Shown: positions 36,018 to 44,279, counted from the stretch's first letter. The stretch: 46,478 nt of DNA from an uncultured Clostridia bacterium (GCA_944381055.1 CALWJQ010000035.1:1-46478); one strand, 5' to 3'. The notes: generated by a model from the letters alone, not told the origin. A program made the numbers and translations.

Positions 36018-36800
36018 ATGGAAAAAAGATACCACATCGGCCTGGACGGCACGCACGGCGCACAGTATGCCATCCTGCCGGGGGACCCGGGCCGCGTCGA
36101 AGCCATTGCCGCGCGGCTTGACTCTCCGCGTTTTCTGGCGAGCAGCCGCGAATACACCAGCTGGCTGGGCACGCTCTGCGGCCGGCCGGTGCTTGTCATG
36201 TCGACCGGCATGGGCGGCCCGTCGACGGCGATTGCCGTCGAGGAACTGGCGCAGATCGGCGTGCAGACCTGTATCCGCGTCGGCACCTGCGGGGGCATGG
36301 CGCAGCGGGTCATGGGCGGCGATCTCGTCGTGGCGCAGGCCGCGGTGCGTATGGAGGGCACGACACGCGAGTACGTTGACGTGGAGTACCCAGCCTGCGC
36401 CGACTGGGAAGTGACCGGCGCGCTGGCGCGCGCTGCGCGGGACACCGGGGCCGAAACGCACATCGGCGTTGTGCAGAGCAAGGATTCCTTTTACGGCCAG
36501 CACGATCCGCAGCGGATGCCGGCCGGACAGGAGCTGATGCGCAAGTGGGATCAGTGGATCAAAGCCGGCTGCCTGGCGTCGGAAATGGAGTGCGCCGCCC
36601 TGTTCATTGTGTCGTCGGTGCTCGGCGTGCGCGCGGGTGCAGTGCTTAACGTGTGCTGGAATCAGGAACGCGCGAAGGCCGGGCTGAGCGACCCGCAGTG
36701 CCTGGATACATCGAAAGCCATCGATGCCGCCGTCGGCGCCGTACGTCTGCTCATGCAGCGGGATGTACGGCCGCAGCGGCAGTCAGGCTGCGGGGCATAA
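36018..36800 (+). CDS. udp: Uridine phosphorylase (nucleoside phosphorylase family)
   Basis: Phosphorolytic salvage of uridine to uracil and ribose-1-phosphate. 260 residues. PNP_UDP family motifs: ILPGDPGRVEAIA (phosphate loop), MSTGMGGPSTAIAVEEL, IRVGTCGGM, and the ribose-binding SEMECAALFIV. The QSKDSFYGQHDP stretch with Gln/Phe/Tyr favours uridine over purine substrates. The ATG at 36018 follows GGAGGGAAAG. Specificity is inferred from family motifs. Confidence 0.92.
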   Translation: MEKRYHIGLDGTHGAQYAILPGDPGRVEAIAARLDSPRFLASSREYTSWLGTLCGRPVLVMSTGMGGPSTAIAVEELAQIGVQTCIRVGTCGGMAQRVMGGDLVVAQAAVRMEGTTREYVDVEYPACADWEVTGALARAARDTGAETHIGVVQSKDSFYGQHDPQRMPAGQELMRKWDQWIKAGCLASEMECAALFIVSSVLGVRAGAVLNVCWNQERAKAGLSDPQCLDTSKAIDAAVGAVRLLMQRDVRPQRQSGCGA

Positions 36801-36945
36801 GAGCAGCCGGCGCCGGGGTGCGGGCAGGAAGCGCCCCCCGAAAAACGGCTTTGCCGGGGGCGGCTTGCAGAATGAAGGAGCATGACAGGACTTTTCGGAC
36901 TTTTGGATCTTTAGACAGATTTAATAAGATAAATCGGAAAAACAA

Positions 36946-36973
36946 TTGAAATATTTCGGAAAATTGCTATAAT
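36946..36973 (+). promoter_or_regulatory. Promoter of the Lrp-type regulator
   Basis: TTGAAA (36946-36951), 16-base spacer, TATAAT (36968-36973), followed 32 bases later by the ATG with GGGGGAA before it. The 145-base gap upstream holds only a GC-rich hairpin (36832-36862) without a T-tract. Confidence 0.75.
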
Positions 36974-37005
36974 AAAATAAAAAGAATGGAAATGGGGGAA
37001 TCAAT

Positions 37006-37464
37006 ATGGACGAGATCGACGTCAAAATTCTCAAGTGCCTCAAAGCCAACGCCCGCGAAAACGCGTCGGTGATTTCCGAGCACGTCGGCATGTCGGTGTC
37101 GGCGGTCATCGAGCGCATCCGCAAGCTGGAAGCGTCGGGCCTGATTCGCAAGCACACGACCATCATCGACAACAAAAAAGCCGGCAAAGACATCACAGCA
37201 TTTATGTTCATCAGCCTGGAACACCCCAAGTACATCGAACGCATCAACGCCTTTGTACGAGAAAACCGCGAGATTTTGGAATGTCACTATATTACCGGCG
37301 ACGCTGACTTTATTATCAAGGTGGTCACCAAAAACACCCAGACCCTTGAGCGCCTGCTCAATGACGTCAAAAGCGTCAGCGGCGTCATGGCAACACGAAC
37401 CATTGTAATTTTGTCGACAATTAAAGAAGAATTTTCCGTAGATCCGGAAGAATTACTGAAATAA
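37006..37464 (+). CDS. Lrp/AsnC-family transcriptional regulator
   Basis: 152 residues. N-terminal winged helix (DEIDVKILKCLKANARENAS; MSVSAVIERIRKLEASGLI) and C-terminal RAM/ACT-like effector domain (TAFMFISLEHPK; ECHYITGDADFIIKVV; VMATRTIVILSTIKEEF). Its effector is probably an amino acid, but none can be named. No gene of amino-acid metabolism is adjacent, so targets are likely elsewhere, or it acts on itself. Confidence 0.93.
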   Translation: MDEIDVKILKCLKANARENASVISEHVGMSVSAVIERIRKLEASGLIRKHTTIIDNKKAGKDITAFMFISLEHPKYIERINAFVRENREILECHYITGDADFIIKVVTKNTQTLERLLNDVKSVSGVMATRTIVILSTIKEEFSVDPEELLK

Positions 37465-37501
37465 AGTGTGAAAGACTGTCGAAGATACACAAAAAATATT
37501 T

Positions 37502-37546
37502 GTTATAAAGATAACTCTTGACAAAACATGCACAAAGAGTTATACT
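37502..37546 (+). promoter_or_regulatory. Sigma-factor gene promoter with operator-like palindrome
   Basis: TTGACA (37518-37523), 17-base spacer, TATACT (37541-37546): a near-consensus promoter. A perfect 9-bp inverted repeat ATAACTCTT (37511-37519) / AAGAGTTAT (37535-37543) covers the edges of both boxes. A further GTTAT (37502-37506) forms a second inverted repeat with ATAAC (37511-37515). The layout suggests binding of a dimeric repressor. Confidence 0.8.
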
Positions 37547-37623
37547 ACCGATAATGAAACTTAATTTTCAATTGATTTGCACTATTTTCACTGACTGATA
37601 TTTTCATTGCCAGGCGGGACACA

Positions 37624-38235
37624 ATGAAGGAAATTCCTGGAACACCCTTTGACGGACGCGACGAGGAAGAAATGGTTTTGCAGTATGCGCGGCTGGTGCG
37701 CTCTGTTATCCGCCCGTATTTTCTCAGCGGCGGCGACGTCGACGATTTGTATCAGGAAGGGATGCTGGGGCTGCTCCAGGCCATTCGTACATATGATCCC
37801 GCACGATCGGCAAGTTTTAAGGCATATGCAGCTGTCTGCATCCGCAACCGCATTTTTGATGCGCTGCGCCGGCAGGAACATGTTTGGGAAGAGCGCCTGT
37901 GCCGGGCAGACAGCCCATCCTCTCTTTTTGGTTATTCAGCAGATTATTCCGTTTCCGACCCTGAGACCGAGGTCTTGGCAAGCGAATCAGCGCAAGAGAT
38001 TAAAACTGCTCTCTCTGGCCTGTTGTCTGCTTTTGAAGCGTCTGTCCTCGAGCCCTATCTGCAGGGGTATACCGCGTCTGAAATTGCCGCCCGTCTGGGG
38101 CGGCCGGCAAAATCGGTGGACAACGCGATTCGGCGCATCCGGCGCAAATTTGCTCAGTATCTGTCGCAAGGCGACAACAGGAATTCCCCTGTTCGCATAA
38201 ATCCAACCCCGCAAAAGGGAATAAAAGAGAGGTAA
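37624..38235 (+). CDS. Sigma-70 family factor, SigH (Spo0H)-like
   Basis: 203 residues. Region 2 is strong: YARLVRSVIRPYFL, GGDVDDLYQEGMLGLLQAIR and YDPARSASFKAYAAVCIRNR (core binding and -10 recognition), which resembles Bacillus SigH. Region 4 (about 130-178) has a helix-turn-helix: LQGYTASEIAARLGRPAKSVDNAIRRIRRKF. The region between is short, as in SigH. In spore formers SigH drives early stationary-phase genes, so sporulation or competence control is possible. Third codon positions contain more A/T than in neighbouring genes. The ATG at 37624 has only a GGCGGG-like ribosome site. Confidence 0.87.
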   Translation: MKEIPGTPFDGRDEEEMVLQYARLVRSVIRPYFLSGGDVDDLYQEGMLGLLQAIRTYDPARSASFKAYAAVCIRNRIFDALRRQEHVWEERLCRADSPSSLFGYSADYSVSDPETEVLASESAQEIKTALSGLLSAFEASVLEPYLQGYTASEIAARLGRPAKSVDNAIRRIRRKFAQYLSQGDNRNSPVRINPTPQKGIKER

Positions 38236-38241
38236 GAGGAC

Positions 38242-38523
38242 ATGTACGAAGACAAGACCCTGGTATGCAAAGAATGTGGTAAAGAATTTGTGTTCACCGC
38301 CGGTGAACAGGAATTTTACGCGGAGCGCGGCTTCCAGAACGAACCTCAGCGCTGCAAAGCCTGCCGTGACGCCCGCAAGAATGCGGCCCGCGGCCCCCGC
38401 GAATACTTTACCGCCACCTGTGCTGCCTGCGGCAAAGAGGCCAAGGTTCCCTTTGAACCCAAAACCGACCGCCCGGTGTATTGCAGCGAGTGCTTTGCCA
38501 AAATCAAAGAGCAGCAGCAGTAA
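38242..38523 (+). CDS. Small zinc-ribbon protein
   Basis: 93 residues with three CxxC pairs: CKEC near the start, CKAC mid-protein, CAAC and CSEC near the end, the last two forming one ribbon. The segment KEFVFTAGEQEFYAERGF is the 'probable zinc-ribbon' domain (GEQEFY) seen in many Clostridia. It lies 6 bases after the sigma-factor gene with AGAGG before its ATG, so it is co-transcribed with it. Function is unknown; a nucleic-acid or RNA-polymerase partner is possible but not shown. Confidence 0.88.
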   Translation: MYEDKTLVCKECGKEFVFTAGEQEFYAERGFQNEPQRCKACRDARKNAARGPREYFTATCAACGKEAKVPFEPKTDRPVYCSECFAKIKEQQQ

Positions 38524-38545
38524 AGCGGCACAAAATATCAGAAAA

Positions 38546-38569
38546 GCCCGGCGGCAGCCGGGCCTTTTT
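38546..38569 (+). terminator. Terminator of the sigma factor/zinc-ribbon unit
   Basis: GCCCGGC (38546-38552), loop GGCA, GCCGGGC (38557-38563), then C and five T (38565-38569). Confidence 0.9.
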
Positions 38570-38755
38570 GCCGGATAATAGATTGACTTCATATGACGGC
38601 CACATTGATACCCCAAGCCGCCCTGTATGCAGAACCGGGCCGCGGCCGGGAAATGACCAGCCGGTATCCGGCGGCGATGCGGCAGGGAAGAGGGAAGGAC
38701 CCGCGTGCATCGACATCGCAGCGCGGTGTTTTGGCCGAAAAAAGCGGCGGCAAAG
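38570..38755. other. Unassigned stretch between two terminators
   Basis: Together with its flanks this is 372 bases without a recognised gene. Short frames on both strands have no ribosome site or family match. A GGCCGCGGCC palindrome lies near 38638-38647. A TTGACT (38583-38588) occurs, but no good -10 follows at 17 bases. A small RNA ending at 38756-38788 cannot be excluded, but I see no specific support. Confidence 0.4.
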
Positions 38756-38788
38756 AAAAACCTGCAACCGTAAAGGCTGCAGGTTTTT
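38756..38788. terminator. Terminator of trpS (works on both strands)
   Basis: An 11-base arm AAAAACCTGCA (38756-38766) pairs with TGCAGGTTTTT (38778-38788), with an 11-base loop. On the minus strand it lies about 107 bases past the trpS stop with T-rich sequence after it, so it is the likely trpS terminator. Confidence 0.8.
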
Positions 38789-38895
38789 TCATATAACGAT
38801 GCAGTGTAAGGGACGTGCGTCATCCATATAAAGCCGCGGCAGGCAAGCCCTTGTACGTCAAAACGGCCAAGCCGATCAGCCGGGCGGGAGGCTGC

Positions 38896-39879
38896 TTACA
38901 CGATCACACTCATGGCCTCTTTGACTTCGCGAACCGTCTCATTGCCGATTTCAGCGGCCTTTTGGCTGCCGGAATGGATGATGTCTTTGACCTCGTCGAG
39001 GTGCGCTTCGTAATAGGCGCGCTTTTCGCGGAACGGATCCATCATGTCATTGAGCACGGCGGACAGGTTCTTTTTGCAGGCCACGCAGCCGATGGCGCCC
39101 TTGCGGCACATATCGCAGACATTTTCATATTCGCCGGCGTTAAACGCCTTGTGGTAAGCGCTGACGGTGCAGACCTCGGGGTGGCCGGGGTCGGTCTTTT
39201 GCAGGCGGCTCTTGTCGGTCAGGGCGTTCATCACTTTCTTGTTCACCGTGTCGCGGTCGTCGGACAGGTAAATGGCGTTGCCCAGGCTTTTGCCCATTTT
39301 GGCGTTGCCGTCCAGGCCGATAAGGCGCGGGCAGTCGCTCAGCATAATCTGCGGCTCGACAAGCACGGGGGAATACAAGTCGTTGAACCGGCGCACGATT
39401 TTGCGGGACAGCTCAAGGTGGGGGGCCTGATCCTCGCCGACCGGAACCAGATGGGCTTTGCAGAAGGTGATGTCTGCCGTCTGGCTGACTGGATAGCCCA
39501 AAAAGCCATAGGTCATGTCATCATAGCCGTAGTTGGCGGCCTCGGTCTTGATGGTCGGGTTGTGACGCAGGGTGTTGACGGTGACCAGCATGGAATAGAA
39601 AATGGTCAGCTCGGCAATGGCGGGCACGGCCGACTGCTGGACAATGGTGACAACGTCGGGGTCCAGGCCGACCGACAGATTGTCGATGGCGACGTCTAAA
39701 ATGCTCTGATGAATGAGGCCGGGGTTTTCAAAATGGGTGGTCAGGGCCTGGATGTCGGCCATGAGAATAAAGGTGTCGTAGTCGTGCTGCAGCTTGACGC
39801 GGCTTTGCAGGCTGCCGACATAGTGGCCGAGGTGCAGCTTGCCTGTGGTGCGGTCACCCGTTAAAATGCGCTTTTTCAT
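38896..39879 (-). CDS. trpS: TrpS, tryptophanyl-tRNA synthetase
   Basis: Class I synthetase, 327 residues, normal length. HIGH version HLGH in TTGKLHLGHYVGSL (16-19), KMSKS version KMGKS (194-198), and the substrate-pocket sequences LVPVGEDQAPHLELSR and TIFYSMLVT. Near the C-terminus a Cys group (CDMCRKGAIGCVACKK) looks metal-binding; such clusters occur in some Clostridia TrpRS. The ATG at 39879 has a GGGAGC ribosome site. The short leader (about 33 bases) has no T-box. Confidence 0.97.
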   Translation of the reverse strand: MKKRILTGDRTTGKLHLGHYVGSLQSRVKLQHDYDTFILMADIQALTTHFENPGLIHQSILDVAIDNLSVGLDPDVVTIVQQSAVPAIAELTIFYSMLVTVNTLRHNPTIKTEAANYGYDDMTYGFLGYPVSQTADITFCKAHLVPVGEDQAPHLELSRKIVRRFNDLYSPVLVEPQIMLSDCPRLIGLDGNAKMGKSLGNAIYLSDDRDTVNKKVMNALTDKSRLQKTDPGHPEVCTVSAYHKAFNAGEYENVCDMCRKGAIGCVACKKNLSAVLNDMMDPFREKRAYYEAHLDEVKDIIHSGSQKAAEIGNETVREVKEAMSVIV

Positions 39880-39918
39880 CGGTAAAGCTCCCTTTTATCA
39901 AGAAAAATCTATGCAGTT

Positions 39919-39947
39919 ATCATACCGCGGGCGGGCCGGATTGTCAA
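39919..39947 (-). promoter_or_regulatory. Promoter of trpS
   Basis: On the minus strand TTGACA (39947-39942), 17-base spacer, TATGAT (39924-39919). Close to consensus. The transcript would begin about 30 bases before the trpS ATG. Confidence 0.85.
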
Positions 39948-40004
39948 GGAAACAGGGCTGTGAAGACCTTTTTCCGATTTTTTTTGCAAGTGAAGCACAG
40001 GGCA

Positions 40005-40033
40005 TTGAAAATTGAAAAAAAACAGGGTATAAT
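40005..40033 (+). promoter_or_regulatory. Promoter of the DUF1858 gene
   Basis: TTGAAA (40005-40010), 17-base spacer, TATAAT (40028-40033). It diverges from the trpS promoter about 60 bases away. Confidence 0.8.
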
Positions 40034-40076
40034 AAGTCATACTGTAAAGATGAAGCATGGAATGGAGGTGACAACA

Positions 40077-40277
40077 ATGACTGTTACCAAGCAGACCCTG
40101 GTCGGCGAGGTTATCGATTGCGACGTCAACGCTGCCAAGTTTTTCTTTGAAATCGGCATGCACTGTGTCGGCTGCCCGGCATCCCGCGGGGAAAGCATCG
40201 AAGAGGCCTGTGCCGTTCACGGCACAAACGCCGACGAGCTGGTCGCCAAGTTGAACGCCTATTTTCAGGGCAAGTAA
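40077..40277 (+). CDS. DUF1858 small CxxC protein
   Basis: 66 residues, start ATG at 40077 with GGAGGTG upstream; the frame is open further upstream through the promoter, so the long version is rejected. DUF1858 features: VGEVIDCDVNAAKFFFEIGMHCVGCPAS, here given in part as AAKFFFEIGMHCVGC, with Cys30 and Cys33. Family members are small redox-disulfide or metal-site proteins, sometimes fused to or next to hybrid-cluster proteins. The partner is not in this window. Likely roles are redox sensing or electron transfer in an anaerobe; this is inference. Confidence 0.9.
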   Translation: MTVTKQTLVGEVIDCDVNAAKFFFEIGMHCVGCPASRGESIEEACAVHGTNADELVAKLNAYFQGK

Positions 40278-40331
40278 GCACGACCCCTGTGGAAACGTCA
40301 CGGAGTGACGCAGATTGATCTGATGGAGTAT

Positions 40332-40366
40332 CCCCGCAAAATCCGCGGATTTTGCGGGGCGCTCTT
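40332..40366 (+). terminator. 28-base perfect palindrome between DUF1858 gene and trmK
   Basis: Two 14-base arms form a perfect palindrome (40332-40359, centre CCGCGG), followed by CGCTCTTTATTTT. It resembles an intrinsic terminator with an imperfect T-tract, 36 bases before the trmK start. Confidence 0.7.
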
Positions 40367-40394
40367 TATTTTAAAAGAAAGGAGCTGCCTGCGC

Positions 40395-41063
40395 ATGAAC
40401 CTCACCCCCCGTTTGCAGGCTGCGGCCGAGCTGTGCCGGGGCGCGCAGCGGGTTATCGACGTCGGCTGTGACCACGCGCATTTGTGCGTCGAGCTGGTGC
40501 GCCGCGGCGCTGCGTTTGCATATGCGTCAGACGTGCGCGAGGGTCCGCTGCGGCGTGCGCAGGAAACTCTTGCGCGCTGCGGCATGGAAGGCCGGATCAA
40601 GACCGTTTTGTGCGACGGCCTGCGCGGCTTTACGCCCGACCGGGCGGATGCCGTCGTGATCTGCGGGATGGGCGGGGACACCATCTGCCAGATCCTGAGG
40701 GAGTCGCCGTGGGTTTTGGCCGGGCGGCACCGGCTGGTGCTGCAGCCCATGACGCGCAGCGAGACGGTCCGGCGGTTCCTGGCGCACAGCGGCTGCACGG
40801 TCACGGAAGAACGCCTGGCCCTCGAAGGGGACCGCCTGTACTGCGTCATGGCCGCGCGCGGCGGCTGCGCGCCGTACGAGCCGGAAAACGGGGGCCTGTT
40901 TTCCGATGCCATGCGGCAGGATCCCCTGTTTTCACAATATCTGAACCGCCTGGCCGGGCGCTGCCGCGCCGCCCTTGAGGGGCGGCAATCGGCCGGGCTG
41001 GACGACGGCGGGCTGCGGGAAGCACTCGCCATTTTACAAAAGGAAGAACGCTATGCCACTTGA
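40395..41063 (+). CDS. trmK: TrmK, tRNA (adenine22-N1)-methyltransferase
   Basis: Makes m1A22 in tRNA, a Gram-positive-type modification. 222 residues from the ATG at 40395 (AAAGGAGC upstream; the longer frame runs through the hairpin). SAM-binding Rossmann motif RVIDVGCDHAHL (19-30), and the TrmK catalytic-region motif VICGMGGDTICQIL with LVLQPMTRSETVRRFL, diagnostic of the family. It overlaps rqcH by 11 bases. Confidence 0.93.
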   Translation: MNLTPRLQAAAELCRGAQRVIDVGCDHAHLCVELVRRGAAFAYASDVREGPLRRAQETLARCGMEGRIKTVLCDGLRGFTPDRADAVVICGMGGDTICQILRESPWVLAGRHRLVLQPMTRSETVRRFLAHSGCTVTEERLALEGDRLYCVMAARGGCAPYEPENGGLFSDAMRQDPLFSQYLNRLAGRCRAALEGRQSAGLDDGGLREALAILQKEERYAT

Positions 41064-42756
41064 TTCACTGACGCTCGGAGCGCTGGCCCGCGAGCTGAAC
41101 ACGGCGCTTTCTCAGGCGCGCGTCGACAAAATTTACATGCCGCGTCCCGGCGAAGCGGTGTTCCACCTGCGCGCCGAAAGCGGGACCTGCCGGCTGCTGG
41201 TGTCGGCGGCCGGCGCAGCCGGGCGCGCCCACCTGACACAATTGCGGGCCGAAAACCCGGAAACGCCGCCCATGCTGTGTATGCTTTTGCGCAAGCACCT
41301 GGCCGGCGGGCGGATTTTGTCGGTCACACAGCCGGAAGAAGAACGGATGCTGCGCTTTGCCTTTTCGGCCACAGATGAAATGGGCGAGCGGGTTGAAAAG
41401 GCTCTGGTATGTGAGCTGATGGGCCGCCGCACCAACCTGATTCTGCTGGGCGGGGACGGGACGGTGCTGGCCTGTTTTAAAAAGGTCGATACCGAAATGT
41501 CCCCTGACCGCCCGGTGCTGCCAGGCCTGAAATACCGCATGCCGCCGCGCCGGGAAATGACGAGGTTCCTGCACGCGGACGAAAGCACGCTGCATGACGC
41601 CGCACGGCGGGCGCTGTCTGCGGACGAACCCGACCGCGTCCTGCCCGGGCTGCTCGAGGGCTTATCGCCCTTTTTGTCGCGCGAACTTCTGTACCGCGCG
41701 CGGGGCAACGTGCAGCGGCTGGCCGAAGAACTGGCGGATTTGCAGGCGCGTGCCGTCGCGGGGAGCCTCGAACCGTGGCTCGTGCGGCGCGGCGGGCAGC
41801 CCGTCGATTTTTCCTGCATCCCGATTACCCATCTGCCGGGCGCTGAATGTGAAAAAATGCCGGACTTTTCGGCGCTGCTCGATGTGTGCTTTGCTGAAAA
41901 AGCGCGCCGCGAGCTGCAAAAGACCGTGGCTTCGGGCCTGCAAAAGACGGTTTCCAACGCCGTCGGACGCCTGGAACGCAAGCTGGGCAGCCAGAAGCAG
42001 GAGCTGGCCGAGGCCGAGGGACGTGAAAAGCTCAAGCACGACGCCGACCTGATCACCGCCAACCTGCACGCCATCCGGCCGGGGGAGCGGCGGGCGCGGG
42101 TTGTCGATTATTTTGTAGTGGGGATGCCGGAAACGGTCATCGAGTTGGATCCCGACCTGTCGCCGCAGCAAAATGCCCAGCGCATGTATAAGAAGTATGC
42201 GCGCATGAAAAACGCCGAACTCAAGCTGCGCGAGCAGATTGAAAAGGGCGGGCGCGAGCTGGAATATCTGAAAACCGTCGCCTATTCCCTGACGCAGGTG
42301 CAGTCGGCGCGCGACGTCGAGGGGATCCGCCAGGAGCTGGCCGAGGCCGGGTATCTTAAAACCCGTAAAGACAAGGGGAAAAGGCCCAGGCCGCAGGCTT
42401 TTGCGCCGCGCCGGTTTGACCTGCCCGATGGGTTCGAGGCGCTGTGCGGCCGCAGCAACACCGAAAATGACGAGCTGACCATGCGCCGCGCGCAGAAAAA
42501 CGATTTGTGGCTGCATGTCCGCGGGGCGCCGGGCAGCCATGTGATTATGCCGCTGCGCGACGGGCGCGAGCCGACGCCGGCAGCCATTGAAAAAGCTGCG
42601 GCCATTGCGGCGCGGTTTTCATCGCTCAGCGGGCAGCCGCGCGTCCCTGTCGATTACACCCGTGTGCGGCACGTCAAAAAGCCGCAGGGCGCGCGCCCGG
42701 GCATGGTCAATTATTTTCAGTATCAGACCGTGCTCGTCGCCCCGGCAGACCTGTAA
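41053..42756 (+). CDS. rqcH: RqcH, NFACT ribosome quality-control protein
   Basis: Adds C-terminal alanine tails to stalled nascent chains on obstructed 50S subunits; homologue of Rqc2/NEMF, also known as fibronectin-binding FbpA. 567 residues from the ATG at 41053 (AAGGAAG upstream). NFACT-N (DSLTLGALARELNTAL, ELMGRRTNLILL), helix-hairpin-helix and long coiled coil (about 290-460, e.g. LERKLGSQKQELAEAEGREK), NFACT-R domain (AQKNDLWLHVRGAPGSHVIM near 482-500). The C-terminus is complete (DYTRVRHVKKPQGARPGMV). Co-translated with trmK. Confidence 0.95.
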   Translation: MPLDSLTLGALARELNTALSQARVDKIYMPRPGEAVFHLRAESGTCRLLVSAAGAAGRAHLTQLRAENPETPPMLCMLLRKHLAGGRILSVTQPEEERMLRFAFSATDEMGERVEKALVCELMGRRTNLILLGGDGTVLACFKKVDTEMSPDRPVLPGLKYRMPPRREMTRFLHADESTLHDAARRALSADEPDRVLPGLLEGLSPFLSRELLYRARGNVQRLAEELADLQARAVAGSLEPWLVRRGGQPVDFSCIPITHLPGAECEKMPDFSALLDVCFAEKARRELQKTVASGLQKTVSNAVGRLERKLGSQKQELAEAEGREKLKHDADLITANLHAIRPGERRARVVDYFVVGMPETVIELDPDLSPQQNAQRMYKKYARMKNAELKLREQIEKGGRELEYLKTVAYSLTQVQSARDVEGIRQELAEAGYLKTRKDKGKRPRPQAFAPRRFDLPDGFEALCGRSNTENDELTMRRAQKNDLWLHVRGAPGSHVIMPLRDGREPTPAAIEKAAAIAARFSSLSGQPRVPVDYTRVRHVKKPQGARPGMVNYFQYQTVLVAPADL

Positions 42757-42764
42757 ACAGGCAG

Positions 42765-42796
42765 GCGGCCGAACGGATACCCCGTTCGGCCGCTTT
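42765..42796. terminator. Bidirectional terminator between rqcH and the SLH gene
   Basis: An 11-bp stem GCGGCCGAACG (42765-42775) / CGTTCGGCCGC (42783-42793) with a 7-base loop and TTTGCATTT after it. It separates two convergent genes. Confidence 0.75.
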
Positions 42797-42800
42797 GCAT

Positions 42801-44123
42801 TTAATGGCTCAGCACGCCTTCGCCCTTTTCCTGTAAATAGCACATGGTTTCGTACAGCATTTTGACGGCGTCTTCGCGGGTGACGGCGGCCGCCGGGCGG
42901 ATGGTGTGATCCGGGTAGCTTTCCAGGATTTCGGCAGCGCCGACGGTGGCTACGGCCTGTGTCGCCCAGCTGGGAACGGCGTCGGCGTCGGCATAGGTCA
43001 GCGTGCGGCTGTCGGCGGTCATCCGCGCGGCGCGCTGAATGATGCTGGCTGCCTCGGCGCGGGTCACGCTGTCGCCGGCGCGGAAGACGTGGTTGCCGTC
43101 GCCGCCCTTTTGCCCGTAGACGACGCCCGAACTGACGGCGGCGGCTACATAGGGCTGCGCCCAGGCGGGAATGGCTTCGTTGTCCGCCAGGCCGGTGCTG
43201 ACGGCCGCTGTGGGCAGCGGGAGTTCGGCGACGCTGGCGACCAGGGCGACAAATTCGGCGCGGGTCACTTCAAGATCGGGCTTCAGAAAACTTTCCGATC
43301 CGATGCGTTCACCGGTCAGAACGCCGGCTTCGGCCAGCCTGACGGCCTGGTAGTGGGCGGTCGACTGCCCCATGTCCGAATAGGTGATGTCGCTGCCCGC
43401 CGGGCGCTTGAGCACCTGCACGGTGACAGTGGCCGCGGCGGACGGGTTGCCGAAAACATCGACGGCCTGGTACGTGAAGCTATCAGAGCCGGCCCGGCCG
43501 TCGGACGTGTAACAAAAGCCGGTGTCAGTCAGCGTGACGGCGCCGTTTTCAGGGTCGGTCAGGATTTGATAAGTGCAGGCGTCCCCGTCGGGGTCCAGCG
43601 ACGAAAATGCGCCGCACAGGGGCAGATCGGGGTAAGTTTCAAAATGCAGGTCGCGGGCGATGGGATGGGCGTTCTGCACGGCGGACAGGTTGACGGCGAC
43701 ATTGACGCTGCCGCCGTTTTCGCCTGAGCCGGCAAACACCGGGATGAATGAAAAGCTGGTGTGGATGTCGCTGTCGGTCAGCGGGACAAAGGACAGCGCC
43801 CCCAGGCTTTCGACGGCGATGGCTTCACCCTGTGATACGCCGCGGCCGGCGAGGCGCAGGATCCCGCTTTCTTCGTCGGGCAGGGCGGACAAAATGATGC
43901 CGCTCAACGGCTCGTCGCCGGTCACGCGGCTTTCAAAGTCCTGTTGTGAAAAAGTGACGATGTCGCCGACACCGGCAGATTTGGAAAAGGTCTGTACGGC
44001 GCTTTCTTCGGGCGTACGGCGGGAAAAGAGCGCCGTGGACGGGGTCAGCAGGGCCGTCAGCACCATGCACAGGCTCAGCGCGCATGATGCGGCCAGGAAA
44101 CAGGTTCGTTTGGCAGGTTTCAA
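42801..44123 (-). CDS. SLH-domain surface protein with Ig/cadherin-like domain
   Basis: 440 residues starting at a TTG (44123) that has AAAGGAGG nine bases upstream. A signal peptide follows (KPAKRTCFLAASCALSLCMV, then LTALLTPSTA). The middle is beta-rich, with a cadherin/Ig-like unit of the 'DPDGDACTYQI...GSDSFTYQAVDVFGNPS' kind (about 190-255) as in bacterial adhesins. The last 170 residues carry three SLH units (YSDMGQSTAHYQAV; VTRAEFVALV; VTRAEAASIIQRAAR; VTREDAVKMLYET). It is likely held on secondary wall polymers by the SLH part. Ligand unknown. Confidence 0.88.
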   Translation of the reverse strand: MKPAKRTCFLAASCALSLCMVLTALLTPSTALFSRRTPEESAVQTFSKSAGVGDIVTFSQQDFESRVTGDEPLSGIILSALPDEESGILRLAGRGVSQGEAIAVESLGALSFVPLTDSDIHTSFSFIPVFAGSGENGGSVNVAVNLSAVQNAHPIARDLHFETYPDLPLCGAFSSLDPDGDACTYQILTDPENGAVTLTDTGFCYTSDGRAGSDSFTYQAVDVFGNPSAAATVTVQVLKRPAGSDITYSDMGQSTAHYQAVRLAEAGVLTGERIGSESFLKPDLEVTRAEFVALVASVAELPLPTAAVSTGLADNEAIPAWAQPYVAAAVSSGVVYGQKGGDGNHVFRAGDSVTRAEAASIIQRAARMTADSRTLTYADADAVPSWATQAVATVGAAEILESYPDHTIRPAAAVTREDAVKMLYETMCYLQEKGEGVLSH

Positions 44124-44279
44124 AAAAATGCCTCCTTTTAGAGCGAATGACAAAAACTGAATCAAGTGTTCGGATTTTGAAAATAGTGTGGCAGGTTTTT
44201 GTGCCTTTATTCTGTGTGCGGCATAGAAGTGCCGGCGCCAAAATGTACCTGCAACGCGCGGGAAAACGCGAAAAAACAG

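Noticed and set aside
36832..36862. Terminator after udp
   Set aside because: The GC-rich hairpin has no T-tract on the plus strand; kept only as a remark with the Lrp promoter.
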